Notes: generated by a model from the letters alone, not told the origin. A stretch of DNA of 64,000 bases from Mallotus nudiflorus (GCA_947683625.1 CANTUR010000126.1:2542001-2606000); one strand, 5' to 3'. Counted from the first letter of the stretch, positions 35,017 through 47,740 are shown. Numbers and translations are program-made.

Positions 35017-35932
35017 TAGAGAAACTGATTCCAGTGTTTTGCGTTTTATCATCTTTAATTATTTTCTTATTTCTTCCTGCATTTATGCATTCACTACACA
35101 TTTTGCACACAATGAGCACTTCAGTCCCGAATAAACCCAACAATAGTCAGTACTTCGCTACCTACGTTTCACTCAAACCTGGTGGTGGAATATTTGATTA
35201 TTGTCACTGACGACATGTACTAATCCACGTTGTTTGACCCTTAAGTGGGGAGACGTATATGGATGTATATCGTTGTGGGAGCCGAAGCCTTTTTACCCAA
35301 GACTCAAGCCCATGTAATGACTTAACAACTATCCTTAGGAATTTTTCCACATGCATATGTATTATGCCATATAATGGACCCTTAAAATAAATCTTGAGCC
35401 CATCAATAAGCAATCCAAAATAAAAATGAGCCCTCGTATCCAATCAAAGCCCATTATAAATAAGCTAGTCAACAAAGGCCTCTCATGCCTACTCATAACC
35501 CATTTCAAATGGGCCTTGACAAGTAAGTTTATGGTGCTAAGGATCTTAGCTCATAGAAAGTGGACTCGAGCTTTATTTAAAGGTCTCATTACTTGTCTGA
35601 ATCATTTTGAGAGTTTTCTTGCATACGTTGATTTTATTATCCCCCGCTGATAATTAAAACCTAAGCCAAAAATCCTAGGACAAGATACTCGCCATTGAAT
35701 GCATGTGTGGGAGAAATAAGGGCGGAAGTTTGCACGTTTAAGTTCCATATTTTGATCTCGTATATCCTTTTGTGTACAACCTTTTTATTTCTAAATAAGA
35801 TAAACTTGCATATCATGCATACACGTCATGCATCATTCTAACCAACTATTTTGCAGCGCTATAGATCCATCAAGCTCAGTAGGGTGGGTCCAAACTAGTT
35901 CAAGTTGTTTGACCAGAAATTTAGAATTATGA
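35017..35932 (+). other. Leader between PBS and gag, no gene
   Basis: About 0.9 kb. Short frames only, none with recognisable domains. Confidence 0.6.
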
Positions 35933-37247
35933 ATGGCTAGAGGGTTTGATCCAGAATCATTTAGGGTAGGGTGGAAAGAAGAAGTAATAACAGAAACCTA
36001 AGCTATGATGAGGGAAATGATGGGGGAGATTGCTAAGCTTATCAGAGAAAGTCAGCCAACACAGCCACCCAATGCACTGCCAATCGATCCGGTCGATCTT
36101 GATAAGGAAATATCGATTAGAGGAAGGGAAGAAGATGATGTGACGGTATTGGCCAATCTGGGGAATCAAAGAAATGTCATCCCAGTCGAAGATGTGGGTC
36201 AGACTGAGTGGGCTAAGAATATGACCAGAGCGATGAATCAGATGCAAGTGATGATGAAGGAGAAGGGTATGGTCGGTCCTCTAGATTATGACTTGAATTT
36301 GGAAAAAGGTAATAAATCGCTGCCTTGTAAGTTTAAATTCCCGGACATGAAGAAGTATACTAACGCCGAGGATCCCCATTTGCATTTGAAGCAATATGTA
36401 ACATACATGAAGGCTACTGAGCTAACTGAGAGCCAAATTGTTAAGCAGTTCCCTATTTCATTGGAAGGAGTGTCGATTCATTGGTATTACACCTTAGAAT
36501 CGTATGTTCAATCAGATTGGAAAGAATTGTGTGCTGCCTTTGTCAAGCAATATGGTCTCAATGTTCAACTAGAGGTGTCTCTAAGAGATCTGCAGTAGCG
36601 AGCCTTTTGCTGATTACCTGACTCGTTGGAGGGGAAAGTTATCCCTAATGAGGCATAGGCCTACTGAGTCCGACCAGTTAGTCCTGGCAATAGAAGGGTG
36701 TGTTCCAGCATTGTTTAGGAAATTGAGGGATCTGGGAGTCAAAAACTTTAAGGAATTATACAGATTTGGGGTCCAAAAAGAATCAGATTTGGCTCAAGAT
36801 AAGAAGTTCTTCGAAAGAGGATCAGGGGGCAAAGAAGGGGCCAGCTCGAGCAGTAATGTTCAGATTCATGTTATTCGACCACCGACCAGTAATGTGCAAG
36901 TCAGTGCAGTTAGACAACCCCGGAGATTTTCTAATATGGGACGTCCTATGTCCAAGGTCCTCAATAAGCTCATTGAGAAGAACCTGCTACGACCTTTGTC
37001 TTTGCAATAACCCTTGCCTGGAGCTAACCCAAAGCTTTTCTATAAATTTCATCAAACTATCGGGCATGACATAGACAGCTATGCCCGGTTAAAGCATGAA
37101 ATCCAAGATTTGATAGACTCAAGCAAAATTACCGACCCAGAAAATAGAAAACCAAACACTCAAACCAACCCATTACCCAATTACCGAAATGTACCACCTC
37201 CTAAGCCATCCATTCTGATGGTCAACTCTGGCCTAATAGAAGAATAA
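35933..37247 (+). pseudogene. Tat gag relic
   Basis: ATG 35933 opens MARGFDPESFRVGW, followed by TAA at 35999. The frame continues with MMREMMGEI and the gag core (KFKFPDMKKY, DPHLHLKQYVTYM, WKELCAAFVKQY). A frame change near 36596 leads to PFADYLTRWRGKL and IEGCVPALFRKL. After a TAA near 37008 the knuckle region follows (FHQTIGHDID, HEIQDLIDS); its usual cysteines are lost, one being tyrosine. Stop at 37245. Confidence 0.88.
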
Positions 37248-37304
37248 GTCCTAAACTCCTTCATTGATGTCTCTCCTAATTCCCAATAAGTCAAACCTGA
37301 AAAC

Positions 37305-38867
37305 TTGAGTATAAGTAAACAACCCAAAGAGTTACAGGTGCAAGTCTTGGACATATGGAGTTCTGATGATGAAAGTAGAGAACGAGATGACCTATGGGAC
37401 AACGAGGGATGCAAGCAGAATCAGTCTGTGGGAAAGGTTGAAGAAAAGGAAAAAGGAACCGAGATTACCAAGACTGGGCCAGAAAAGGCAGGATGTGCAG
37501 AGAAGGGAAAGGGGGTTAAACAAAGCAGAGAGACCATTGCTAGTGTTTGGGAGTTACTCATGCATTCTAGGGATCACAAGGAAGCCCTGGTCCTGTCACT
37601 AGACCAAAGAAAGATTTCCACTAATTCCACTCCAGAACAGATGGTTCAGTCCTTAATAAAAACTCCTCAAGGAATGATAACATTTTCCAATGACGATCTA
37701 CCTCTAGAAGGAAAGGATCACCATAAAGCTTTGTTTATCAAAGCCGAAGTAAAAGGGAAGATGGCCTGCTGTGTGATGGTTGATAACAGTTCTACCATCA
37801 ATATGTGTCCACTGAAGATTCTGCCAAAGCTAGGGTTGACGGTAGCCGACTTAAAGCCTTCTGAGGTGGTTATCAAGGCTTATGATGACACCAAGAGATC
37901 TGTGGAAGGAACTTTCAGGGCGTTAGTCAGAACAGGGCCTATAGAAGTGTGGGTTGACCTGTATGTGCTTGATATCCCGGTAACCTTTGCCATTTTATTA
38001 GGAAGGCCATGGTTTCACCCCCTGGGTGGCGTTCCATCCACTGTTCATCAAAAGGTTAAGTTTCCACACAAAGGGAGGGTTGTCACCATCTCAGCCAAAA
38101 CTGAAGTCGCCATAGCAGTATTGAAGTTGATCCCTAAGGAGATTACCCTTGGCCCTAGTTTTAAAGTCTTCGTGATCTACGAAGATGAGATGGATGAAAG
38201 GGTTTTGAGAATGATGCACAACATAAAGTTTCTGCCCGGCATGGGATTAGGGAAAAATCAGAGCCGACCTTCAGGGTTTGTAGGAAATAAAGTACCTATT
38301 TTGAAGCACGGGTTAGGGTTCAAAGAGGTTGATGAAGCTAGGGAAGAGATGGGTATGTCAGACCGGTCTGAAGAAAAGGAGAAATAAATCGTAGCTAGGA
38401 AGAAGACTCTGTGGGAAATCTTTGTAAAGGAAGGCACCGGACATTCATATAGCGGGACTCCGGAATCTTTCCTGGTGGCTGGGGAAGTCATCCTAAGGTT
38501 TGAGATTTTTGCTGAATTTATAAACAAAATTAGGGAAGCTACTATCGGAAAGGCCCCTACTAAGGAGTTGGTGCTGGTTGAAGAGGAGTCTAAAGAGGAT
38601 GAAGCTACTTCGGAGCAAAAGGGCATTGATGATCAGAACAAAGACCTAAACTTTGAGACCTACATCCTTAATTCCATCATGGATACCTTTTATAATGACT
38701 GTGATGTTTCTCTTACTTTTCAATTTAAGGCTGACGATCTTTTCTTTTCAAAAGTGAATGCAATGAAATCTGAATTTGCTTATTTGTGTGATGTGTTCCC
38801 TAATGGTTATTCTGTTTATGATGATTATTTCATGCATATGTTTGACATTAATTCCACACAAACTTAA
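37305..38867 (+). pseudogene. Tat protease and G-patch region
   Basis: This continues the gag frame across stops at 37245 and 37287. Retropepsin-like motifs: CCVMVDNSSTINMCPL (normally D-N/T-G-S, here with the glycine changed) and LLGRPWFH. A G-patch follows, FLPGMGLGKNQ (about 38235), a feature of Tat polyproteins. After TAA at 38385 the same frame stays open to 38867 with acidic linker sequence, then breaks before RT. It probably lacks protease activity because the active-site glycine is altered. Confidence 0.85.
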
Positions 38868-39105
38868 TCATTTAATTTAGGCACAGACGATAATCCTAAA
38901 AATATACTGCTTGCTTCTGGTTTAACTCATGGTGAGAGAGAAAAAATGGAAGAAGAAATCTTCAAAGAGATAGAAAGTATTTGCTTGGGGTTATGAAGAC
39001 GTGCCCAGAATTGACAGGGAGATCTCAGAACATAGAATCCCCACATAACCTCACATAGCGCTGATAAAGTAAAAGCAAAGGAGGCTAAGGCCAGAATGGG
39101 CTCTC

Positions 39106-40320
39106 TTGGTTAAGGAAGAAGTCGAAAAGCAGTTGAAGGCAAAGTTTTTAGAAGTGGTAGAGGACACTCAGTGGTTAGAAAATATAGTTCTAGTTCCCAA
39201 GAAGGATGGAAGGGTCAAAGTGTGTGTGGACTACCGAGATTTGAATAAAGCCTGCCCTAAGGATGACTTTCCCCTACTGCATATTGGCACATTGATTGAT
39301 AGTGCGACTTCCAATGTAATGTACTCTTTTATGGATGGATTTTTGGGATACAATCAGATCATGATGGCAGTAATGGATAGATTGAAGACATCATTCATCA
39401 TCGAATGGGGCATATACTATTACCAAGTGTTGCCCTTCGAGTTGAAGAATACGGGGGCCACTTATCAGAGGATGGCGACTGCCTTACTGCACGACACGAT
39501 CCATAAAGAGGTCGAAGTGTATGTGGATGATATGATGGTGAAATCTGCAACCAGGGAAGGGCATTTTAAAGCACTATACAAGTTTTTGGCTAGAGCAAAA
39601 AAGTATAATCTCAGACTAAACCCGAAAAAGTGTATTTTCGGGGTCACATCTGGGAAACTATTGGGACACATTGTCAGCCAGAAAGGAATAGAGATGGATC
39701 CAGATAAGATCAGAGCAATCAGCGATATGCCCGCACCAAAGAATAAAAAAGAGGTCTGAGGGTTTCTAAGGCGTTTACAGTATATCAGCAGATTCATAGC
39801 CAAACTAACAGACATCTGCAACCCTATCTTTAAGCTTCTGAAGAAAGACCAACCTGTTGTGTGGAACGAGAAATGTCAACAAGCTTTTAAAAATATCAAG
39901 GATTATCTGATGAATCCCCCTATCTTACAACTGCCAAGACCAAGTAAAGTCTTGATCCTGTATCTAGCAATTGAAAAGGATGCAATAGGGGCAATGCTAG
40001 CACAGGAAGGTGAAAGGAAGACAGTGCATGTTGTATATTACCTGAATAAAAAGCTTCTTCCCTATGAAGCTACTTATAGTTTAGTAGAGAAAACTTGCCT
40101 GGCAGTGATTTGGGCAACAAGGAAACTCTGACACTACTTCCAGTCTTATAAAGTGCAAGCAGTTTCCAAATATGATCCCCTCATGTACCTCCAACAAACC
40201 CCGTCTCTTACAGGAAAATTGGCTAGGTGGCTCGTTTTGCTCATAGAATTTGATATAGAGTATGTGGCCAAAAAGACAGTAAAAGGAAGAGCAATAGCAG
40301 GTTTCTTAGCGTAAAGCCCG
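39106..40320 (+). pseudogene. Tat reverse transcriptase and Ty3-type RNase H
   Basis: RT motifs: VLVPKKDGRVKVCVDYRDLN, FMDGFLGYNQI, VLPFELKNTGATYQR and catalytic YVDDMMVKS (about 39520). Then NLRLNPKKCIFGV and GKLLGHIVS. TGA at 39757 replaces a codon before GFLRRLQYISRF. The frame continues into the connection and RNase H (FKNIKDYLMNPPIL, LAIEKDAIGAMLAQE, SLVEKTCLAVIWATRKL), with a stop at 40129 and another near 40312. Confidence 0.9.
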
Positions 40321-40821
40321 GTGGGGGATGCCCAAGAGTGGAAGTTGGAATTCCCCGACGAGCATTTAGGGGCGATTGAGATACAAGAGTGGGAAATGTA
40401 CTTTGACGGAGCTGTCAATAATAAGGGGGCCGGGATAGGAGTAATTTTGGTTACGCCAGAAGGAGAAATGATCCCAATGGCAAAAAGGCTCGAATTTGAA
40501 GCAACCAATAACCAAGCAAAATATGAAGCTTGCATCTTTGGCTTAGAAGCATTGTGTAGCGCAGGGGCGGAAAATGTCACTGTATATGGGGATTCCATGC
40601 TAGTTATAAAACAAGCCACCAAAGAATGGGAGATAAAAGAAGACAGATTATGGTTGTACTGGGAATACTTGACCACCATCTTGTGCTCCTTCACACAGTG
40701 TAAATTCATTTATTTGCCAAGGGAAGGAAACCAGGTAGTCGACGCCCTAGCCATACTAGCCTCCATATGGGAAAGTGGGAAACAACCAGAGGCCAGACCC
40801 TTAATTCTCATGAAGTCTTGA
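40321..40821 (+). pseudogene. Second (archaeal-type) RNase H of the Tat element
   Basis: WEMYFDGAVNNKGAGIGVIL gives the first catalytic Asp; the Glu lies in NNQAKYEACIFGLEAL and another Asp in VYGDSMLVI. The later GNQVVDALAILAS block carries the last Asp. All expected acidic residues are present in this 166-codon stretch. A duplicated RNase H of this type downstream of the Ty3 RNase H is diagnostic of the Tat lineage. Confidence 0.9.
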
Positions 40822-41059
40822 GCCCCCTGTTACAAAGAGGTGAGAGTAATGCCAGCTGATGCCACTGAGAAACCTTAGTTCTATGATTTACAAAGGTGTC
40901 TAGAAACTGGGCAATTTCTGGATGATGCTAATAAGAAAGAAAGGATATCCCTGCAAATGTTGTCTCAATAGTTCATAAGCCATGATGGGATGTTATACAA
41001 AAGAATGCCAGTCGGGGTACACCTCAGATGCGTTGATAAGGATGAAGGTCAGAAGCTTA

Positions 41060-42015
41060 TGGAAGCAATTCATAAAGGGGTGTGCGGACACACATGAATA
41101 GGATTGTCTTGGCAAAGAAAATAGCCTGCCAGGGGTACTTCTAGCTCACCATGGAAGCAGATTGTGTTGGATTTGTGAAGAAATGTCACAATTTCCAAAC
41201 ATATGGTGATGTTAGCCACCTACCATCTATGGAGCTTCAAGGAATGACCTCTCCTTGGCCGTTTGCTGTATAGGGAATTGACATCATAGGGGAGGTAAGG
41301 CCAAAAGCAACTAATGGCCATCGGTACATCATTGTGGCCATCGACTACTTCTCCAAATGGGTTGAGGCTGAATCTTATGCTACTGTGGGGGCAAGGCAGA
41401 TGTCGAGGTTCATCGAAAAGAACATAATCTACAGGTATGGTCTATCGTACCACGTAATTACAAACAATGGTGTTCAGTTTTAAGCAGAGACGGCCACACT
41501 ACTAAAGGACTATAAGATTTAGCACCATAGATCATCTCCATATAGGCCACAGGCAAATGGGGCGATGGAAGCAGCAAATAAGAATGTAAAAAAGATCTTG
41601 GCCAAGACACTAGAAAATTATCGAGATTGGGCTGAATACTTATAGTTCGCATTGTAGGGGTATCGAACTACTACTAGGACTTCAACAAGAGTCAGTCCAT
41701 ACTCTTTAGTCTATAGGTGTGAGGCTGTTTTACCAGTGGAGGTTGAGATAAGGTCATTAAGAGTCCTTCTGGAATCTAAACTCCCCGAGTATCAATGGGT
41801 CGAAAGTTGGTTGGCTCAGTTGACACTGTTGGATGAAAAGAGGATGAAGGCTATGTATCATTCTCAGCTGTATCAGAGAAGAATAGCCCATGCCTACAAT
41901 AAGAAGATCAAGCCGGGCAAGATTCGAGAAGGGGATCTGATGTTGAAACTTACGAGATCACTCATGACCAACCCTCAAGGGAAATTTAGGCCAATTAGGA
42001 GGGACCGTATTTGAT
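41060..42015 (+). pseudogene. Tat integrase relic, catalytic residue lost
   Basis: The zinc-binding region is poor. The core is clear: GIDIIGE (first Asp), KWVEAESYA and VITNNGVQF, in which the usual catalytic Asp is Asn, then NGAMEAANKNVKKIL with the Glu. The C-terminus (YNKKIKPGKIREGDLMLK) leads to a GKFRPIRRD block. At least six in-frame stops interrupt it, several at positions where relatives have Trp or Gln. Confidence 0.88.
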
Positions 42016-42664
42016 AAAAAAGTTATTTTTGAAAGGCGCTGCCATTTTGTCTGACATGGAGGGGAACGAGTTCAAGGAACCTATCAACCTAGACAAACTC
42101 AAGAAATACTTTCTGTAAAAAGTTTCGCTAGGGAGAAAACCTCGAAAAGAGGCTGTCTAGGCAAAAGTTAGAGACTAAAAAAAAGAGAAGAGAAAAAGAA
42201 AAAGGGGTCTTGCTGCACTGAAAACCTTGAAAGAGGCGGTCTAGGAAAAAGTTAAGGACATGTAAAAGGGGAAGGAGAGGCACAAAATGGTTAGTTGAAA
42301 AACTTGCAAGGGCAAGCCAACTAATAACATGAGATGTACCAAAAGCAAAATGTATATACGTTTTAAACTTAAATGAAATGAAATGGATTGTTTTAATTGT
42401 CGTTAAACATTGCATAATGTGTCCATTATAAGCCGTTTAACTAGTATAAAAGGGAAAACAACGACTTCATTCCATGAGCTAGTTTTGTTTTCTCTTCTTT
42501 TGTTGCCTACCCTGTGAACTGAACATCTGTAATTCTCTTGTCTTTTTATATTTAATAAATTCATCTCTTTTTGTCTGTTACAAGCAAACCCACATTTTGT
42601 AATGATCATCGGTGGTCTGATCACCGTCGTAGCTTAAGTTTCTTTCGATGACACTTTAAGGCTA

Positions 42665-43700
42665 AGTCGCCACTAGGTGGTCCAGGAAATTTTGAGAAAG
42701 TGGCCCTGGCTCAAACTTGTGAACAGGCTCCATAATCAGTTATTTATTACCATATTGGTGACAGAGGCGGGTTGGATTATAGAAAGTGGCAAAATGGAGA
42801 CCGACAATCGGGACACAATATATATAAGACCGAAGGGTCACATGCTGCAACCAGGGACACATCCAGCGAATCAGTGTATCAGGGAATATTGATAGCCATC
42901 CACGAATGTCTACAAGGACGGGATGTAGTTTCCTTGTTCGATAATGCTTGGCTTGATAATGCCTAATGTCTTGGGGAGGTTCGATCAAGCCCAGCTTTTC
43001 ATAAAGCCACATCTGCAGGATTGCAAATGTTTAGGTATAGGTAGTATTAGCAGTTGGAAATAGAGGAGGGGCAATAGGAAACTTACCGCCAGTAGGAAGG
43101 GGCTTCCTGAGAATCGCCGCATCCTTGTGAAGTCATCTAATCCAATGATGGTTTTTGCTAAGATGAGAGGGAAGGGATTGAGCCCTGACTCCACTTGATC
43201 AAGGATGGAGAGGATCTTCATATTACAATGCCCAGAGGGGGAAACCAGCAAAAATTGAGCATACAAATAGAGGGCTAACATGCGGGGCCAGTAAGTTTCC
43301 CCTTTGTCCATAATCATGATAACTTCGAGGAGGGACTCCAATTTAATTTCTGAGCTGGAGATACAGTGGAAGGAAGACCGAGGTGGAAGATTGAACATAC
43401 GTGCCATTTATTGCTGAATGGAGCGAGAATCTGGGTTTTTTAAGAGCAGGAATTGTAAGTTGGCAAGCAGAATCTGTATGATAGCCAAGAATTGCCTCGA
43501 ATTCCTCCAGTAGGGGACATATTTCTATTGTGTTAAGCCAAAAAATGTGTTTCTAGGGATCCCAAAATTAAACCATGGCATGGAGAAAAGGGTAATTAAT
43601 TTTCCTAGTATGGAGTGATTTGAAGACTGTGAGATGAAATGGCTCTAACCCAGCCCAAGATTTGTTGTCCAAACCTTTCAAAATTGACTGTAGGGACCTC
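42665..43700 (-). pseudogene. Antisense DUF7745-like gene relic in the Tat element
   Basis: Minus-strand translation gives PLLEEFEAILGYHTD (about 43510), then MARMFNLPPRSS (43407) and YWPRMLALYLYAQFLLV (about 43290). Next come LDQVESGLNPFPLILAKTI and GLDDFTRMRRFSGSPFLLA, ending at a clean donor GTAAGT (43098). A matching acceptor CTGCAG at about 43013 resumes with MWLYEKLGLIEPPQDIRHY and runs to 42740. Conserved blocks and a removable intron show it was a spliced antisense gene. The family assignment is from memory of DUF7745-type proteins. Stops upstream and at 42740 break it. Confidence 0.6.
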
Positions 43701-43825
43701 AGACTTTATTCTATCATGTTTGTGGCTTTTCAGAGACACTTAGAGGAAGAAAAAGAAAGGCAAGGACGAAGGGGATTTGAAAATTAAGTCAAACACAGGA
43801 ATGTGGGTTTTATAAGGGCAGGACC

Positions 43826-43880
43826 GCCTGCTGCTGAGGTGGTCGCCTCATTAATGAGGCGATCACCTCATCAGCAGTAT
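43826..43880. repeat. GAGGCGAT-type palindrome cluster upstream of the DUF7745-like relic
   Basis: GAGGTGGTCGCCTCATTAAT and GAGGCGATCACCTC follow each other, each a near-palindrome related to GAGGCGATCGCCTC. Confidence 0.75.
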
Positions 43881-44749
43881 GGGCTGATTGTGTTTCTTTG
43901 AATCACACAGTCTAAACAGGTGTCGTTGGAATATAGTGGGACAGTTATGCATGCAAACATTGGAATCAACTCACATATGAAGAAATGAGAAAAGCAAAAC
44001 AAATGAATTTAATCGAGGAAAATGTTGAGTTCTGAAAACATTCTGTTCATAAATTCTAAAACTAAAATTTTACGTTCACTACTCAGAGACTACACAAATT
44101 TTAACCCTCGAACGTCAAGCATCTGATCCCGTACCCTCAGGGTCATCTTCTCCCTCGGCGCCGCTGCCACTCCTGTCTTTGTCCTCATCATCCTCATCAA
44201 TCTGATGCTCGAGGGTGGCGATCCTCACCCTGCTAGCCTCATCCTGATCCTATTCAAACAAATCACAGGTTAGTAAACCATGCAAGCATGCATACATGTA
44301 GAAAATAATGAAATTCTTACCCTCCACTGCTGGGTGACCTCCAACATATAGTCTCTTTAGGACTCTATCATGCAATACATATATAGGCCCTACTCTAGTA
44401 GAATCTGCATTATTGAAATAAATGTTGGAACTAACATTTGGTTTGAGAATTATAGAGATAGCAGGTCAGGAAAAGAACATACGTGAGTAGCACCACCAGG
44501 GGTACATGCAGGGGTCAGGTCCTCGTCCAAGGCTAAGAACTGGCATGATAACTCTCCAAGGGGAACCTAAAATTGAGCTAGAGGGTCGAGGACATGGATG
44601 AAGCTACTTGGGATAAACTTAGAACTGGGGGCAGTAGTCGGTCTGGCTTCCTCGCCAGCTGCAGAAGTCTCCTCCCTACTCGGATCCAGTCGACGCCTCA
44701 AAGGCTCTCTCTCCCACACTCGAGACCTAACCAGGGCCATGGGCCTAAC

Positions 44750-46743
44750 AAGCATAGCCTGAAGATGAAAGCAGGAGGAACATGTTAAGAATACAGTCAA
44801 TTCGCAATAGAAAGGGGAACTTACAAGGATTTACCTGAGAGGTAGAAGCGGCCTGAAAGGGGACCGTCAACAGAAGGTGGGTGCAGATGAACTCTGCATA
44901 CCGGCTCTTTATATGAACTGTGTGATCCACAGCTGGTGAGCCTGCAATAGCCTGAGCGAGGTCATCGCCCTCCAGTTCATGAGCCCAAAGCATACTGTCA
45001 GAAGGGGACCTGAGGACCCGCCTAACCCTAACGCCTGCCCTCTAGTTCAAGACTTGCTCTCTCAAGTACCAAGCTAGATACCCAGGGCCACAAAAGAGTA
45101 CCCTCTTCCGAGATAAGGGCCTGGAGTGAGTCATCTCAATGGTCCAAGTGTCCTTGGACCCCCACAAATTGTTCCAAATCTGAAAAGAAAAGAGTTGTCA
45201 ATATGTAAGTAAATTGAATATGAATAATTTACTAATATGAAGGTTTGTGCTTTATAGGTACCGCATCCTATGTCAGGGAGTTTAAGTGCTATCTGTGGAT
45301 ATGAACTCGCTCTAGGTGCCTCTTCACGACGCGGCTGGCACCGCACCTATCAAGGGCCGGGAAATGGTCTCCCACTCAGGTAATGCCCACAAGAAACGCT
45401 AGCTCTAGAGCCCAGACTTGAAAAATAAAATAGGAGAAGTTGAGAAGACTGATGTAAGTAGTGGGGGTCAGAACAAGATAAAGGAAAAAGGGGATTATGA
45501 TGTACTAGAACAACATGCCAAAAGCCGCAAAACCTCCTAACCCCTCGGACCACCTCATCCATGCTCCAGTACAAGTATGCTAGGGCGTAGCTACCCTAAT
45601 CGAATGTGGGAATCTGGTCAAGATCCCGAAGGGCCGATAGGAACATTAGATCGATGGAGCTGGCAGTGTCAGCGAAGAAGGTGGTACCGAGCAGGTAGAG
45701 CAAAAAAGCCCGCACCACCTGGTCAATCTCAAAAGGAGAAACCATCGCTGCGGCCCGATCCCGAGTGTAGAAGCTCCTGATCGAGTCCAATTTAAGGGTA
45801 TGAGTCCCCTTCATGTCAGGAGTCATCCCTAAAAGTCACTCAATATATACGGACTTATCCGAAGATAGCTGATGTAGACTCGCATCAAAGGGAACAGGAT
45901 CCTCAGCACAGGCAATCCCTATGATGGCAGCAAATGATACCGGGTCTAGAGTAAGCTCCCCGAATGGGAGGTGGAAGGTGTGGGTCATATCAAACCACCT
46001 CTCCATTAGGGCATGCAGTGGTTGGTAATCCGTGTGCCCTTACTCGAATGGAAGCGAGAGTACGAAGTCCTCAAACCCCATCTCCTGAATTCGGTCCCTC
46101 TGCTCGTCAGTCAAGTCACTGAAGAAGACCCAAGCACCATGAAAATTCTCGGCACCCTTAAACGTATGAGCGTCATGCTGTAAATAATAAATAGGGAAGT
46201 GAAATTTATGCATGTTATGGCTTCAGAAAGGGAATTTAGAATCAATTCACTTTTAGACTGTGCGGTTTGCCCTGTTGGTGAAGCAATCACCTCATCATAG
46301 AGGCGATCGCCTCACCACAGAGGCGATTGCCTCATTGGAGAGGTTATTGGCTCGGCTCTGTGAAAGGGTGATATGTTATCGCCTCTTCGCAGAAGCTGAT
46401 CGTCTCATCGATGAGGCGATTGCCTCATTAATGAGACGATTGCCTCTGTAAGGCGGGACGGGTACAATTCCTGATTTCTAGTGATTAAATATGGATTTCT
46501 CATTTGCTTAATAAATTAATGTCTTGACTTGATAATCATGTTTGATTAATTACTAACCCAACATAATTTTGCAAGAAATTATGGGGTACTAACCTCTCCG
46601 GACGCAAATGAGCAGATGCAGGACCCTAGGTCTGCCAAAAGAAGAATCGAGTCTTCGCGGGTCAATCCTAAGCTCCTAGAAGCACTAACGAGAGGCGGGA
46701 TGCGATCCCACCTAGGTACAGGGGGTGTTCTCTCGTTCTCCAT
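44750..46743 (-). pseudogene. Antisense plant-mobile-domain (PMD) gene relic in the Tat element
   Basis: Exon 1 (46594-46743) reads MENERTPPVPRWDRIPP to SFASGE and ends at donor GTTAGT. Exon 2 starts at 46177 after ATTTACAG, in phase. It contains PMD signatures: MERWFDMTHTFHLPFGELTL (near 46000), DPVSFAAIIGI, VVRAFLLYLLGTTFFADT (about 45700), YLYWSMDEVVRGVRRFCGFW (about 45570) and HLERVHIHR (45310). In-frame stops occur near 46041, 45832 and 45595 (TAG where Trp is usual). C-terminal frames run to about 44750. PMD proteins are shared by plant hosts and Tat or MULE elements. Confidence 0.75.
46270..46455. repeat. GAGGCGATCGCCTC palindrome array in the PMD relic intron
   Basis: About eight related units. 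One is a perfect palindrome, GAGGCGATCGCCTC at 46300-46313; others vary at one or two bases. The array lies inside the predicted intron between PMD exons 1 and 2. Confidence 0.85.
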
Positions 46744-46974
46744 TGGCTGTAAAAGAAGGAAGGATGCAAGGAGTACAAGAAGTATAAGGAAAAGAAAAAG
46801 AGAGGAAAGGAAAAGGTGATAAAAAAAATATAAGGGAGAAAGGACAAAAGGAATAAGTTGTTTTTATAGCAAGCAAAGAAGTAGGGTTTTCCTTTAAAAA
46901 AAATGAAACAATGGTTGGAAATTAACACCGCGTACTAGGGAGGCGGAATTCAGAGTACGAATTTTTGAGATGAA

Positions 46975-47245
46975 GTTTTTAGAGAAAGGGCTATTCGAGT
47001 TTGAATCCCCGAAGCTCATAGAAAGGGCTATTCAGGTTTGAATCCCCAAAGCTCAAAGAAAGGGCTATTCGGGTTTGAATCCCCGAAGCTCAGAGAAAGG
47101 GTTGTTCAGGTTTGAATCCCTGAAGCTCAAAGAAAGGACTGTTCCCGTTTGAATCCCTAAAGCTCAGAGAAAGGGTTGTTCGGGTTTGAATCCCTGAAGC
47201 TCAAAGAAAGGGCTGTTCAAGTTTGAATCCCCGAAGCTCGAAGGA
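46975..47245 (+). repeat. 39-bp tandem repeat, seven copies, before the Tat 3' LTR
   Basis: Unit pattern AAAGGGCTATTCGGG then TTTGAATCCCCGAAGCTCA, repeated seven times with about 10% variation, plus a decayed eighth (CGGGTAGTATCCCTGAAG). Confidence 0.92.
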
Positions 47246-47284
47246 TCGAGATGACTATTCGGGTAGTATCCCTGAAGTCAGAAG

Positions 47285-47610
47285 CGAAGGACAACTGGGC
47301 CAGAAAAACTTGGAAGTCTGTATCCTCAGAGGAGCGATAATTAGACTAGAAAAATCTAAAAACCACATTCCCAGTGATGATCGGGCCAGGAAAACCTAAG
47401 AATCAAGTTTCAGTGTTGTGAAGATCGGGCCAGGAAAACCCGAGAATCAAGTTTCAGTGTTGTAAAGACCGGGCCAGGAAAACCTGAGAATCGAATTCCA
47501 ATGTTGTAAGGGTCGGGCCAGGAAAACCTGAGGTTAGTAGTTTTCAAATTTCTCTATCAAATATTAATGAGTGGCTGATCGGGACAGGAAAACCCAAAGA
47601 TCATAGTCAT
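47285..47610 (+). repeat. ~44-bp tandem repeat, about six copies, before the Tat 3' LTR
   Basis: Each unit contains GATCGGGCCAGGAAAACC, then GAATCAAGTTTCAGTGTTGT. Middle copies are close; outer ones are diverged or of different length. Confidence 0.88.
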
Positions 47611-47740
47611 ATTTCAAAATTGAAGGATTCATCTCTCAGGTGAGACCCGAGAGTAAGGTATGTTGCTCATCTTATTGTTTATTCACTATTATACATGTGA
47701 TTTTTTGGAAAATTTTCATTGCATGCATTCAATTTTTTCA

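Noticed and set aside
46300..46313. GCGATCGC octamer as a cyanobacterial HIP1-type signal or contamination.
   Set aside because: It is embedded in a plant Tat element and varies between units; coincidence of the palindrome.
46270..47610. Repeat arrays as a CRISPR locus.
   Set aside because: Units are contiguous or separated by repeat-like spacers, the context is a plant retroelement, and there are no cas genes.
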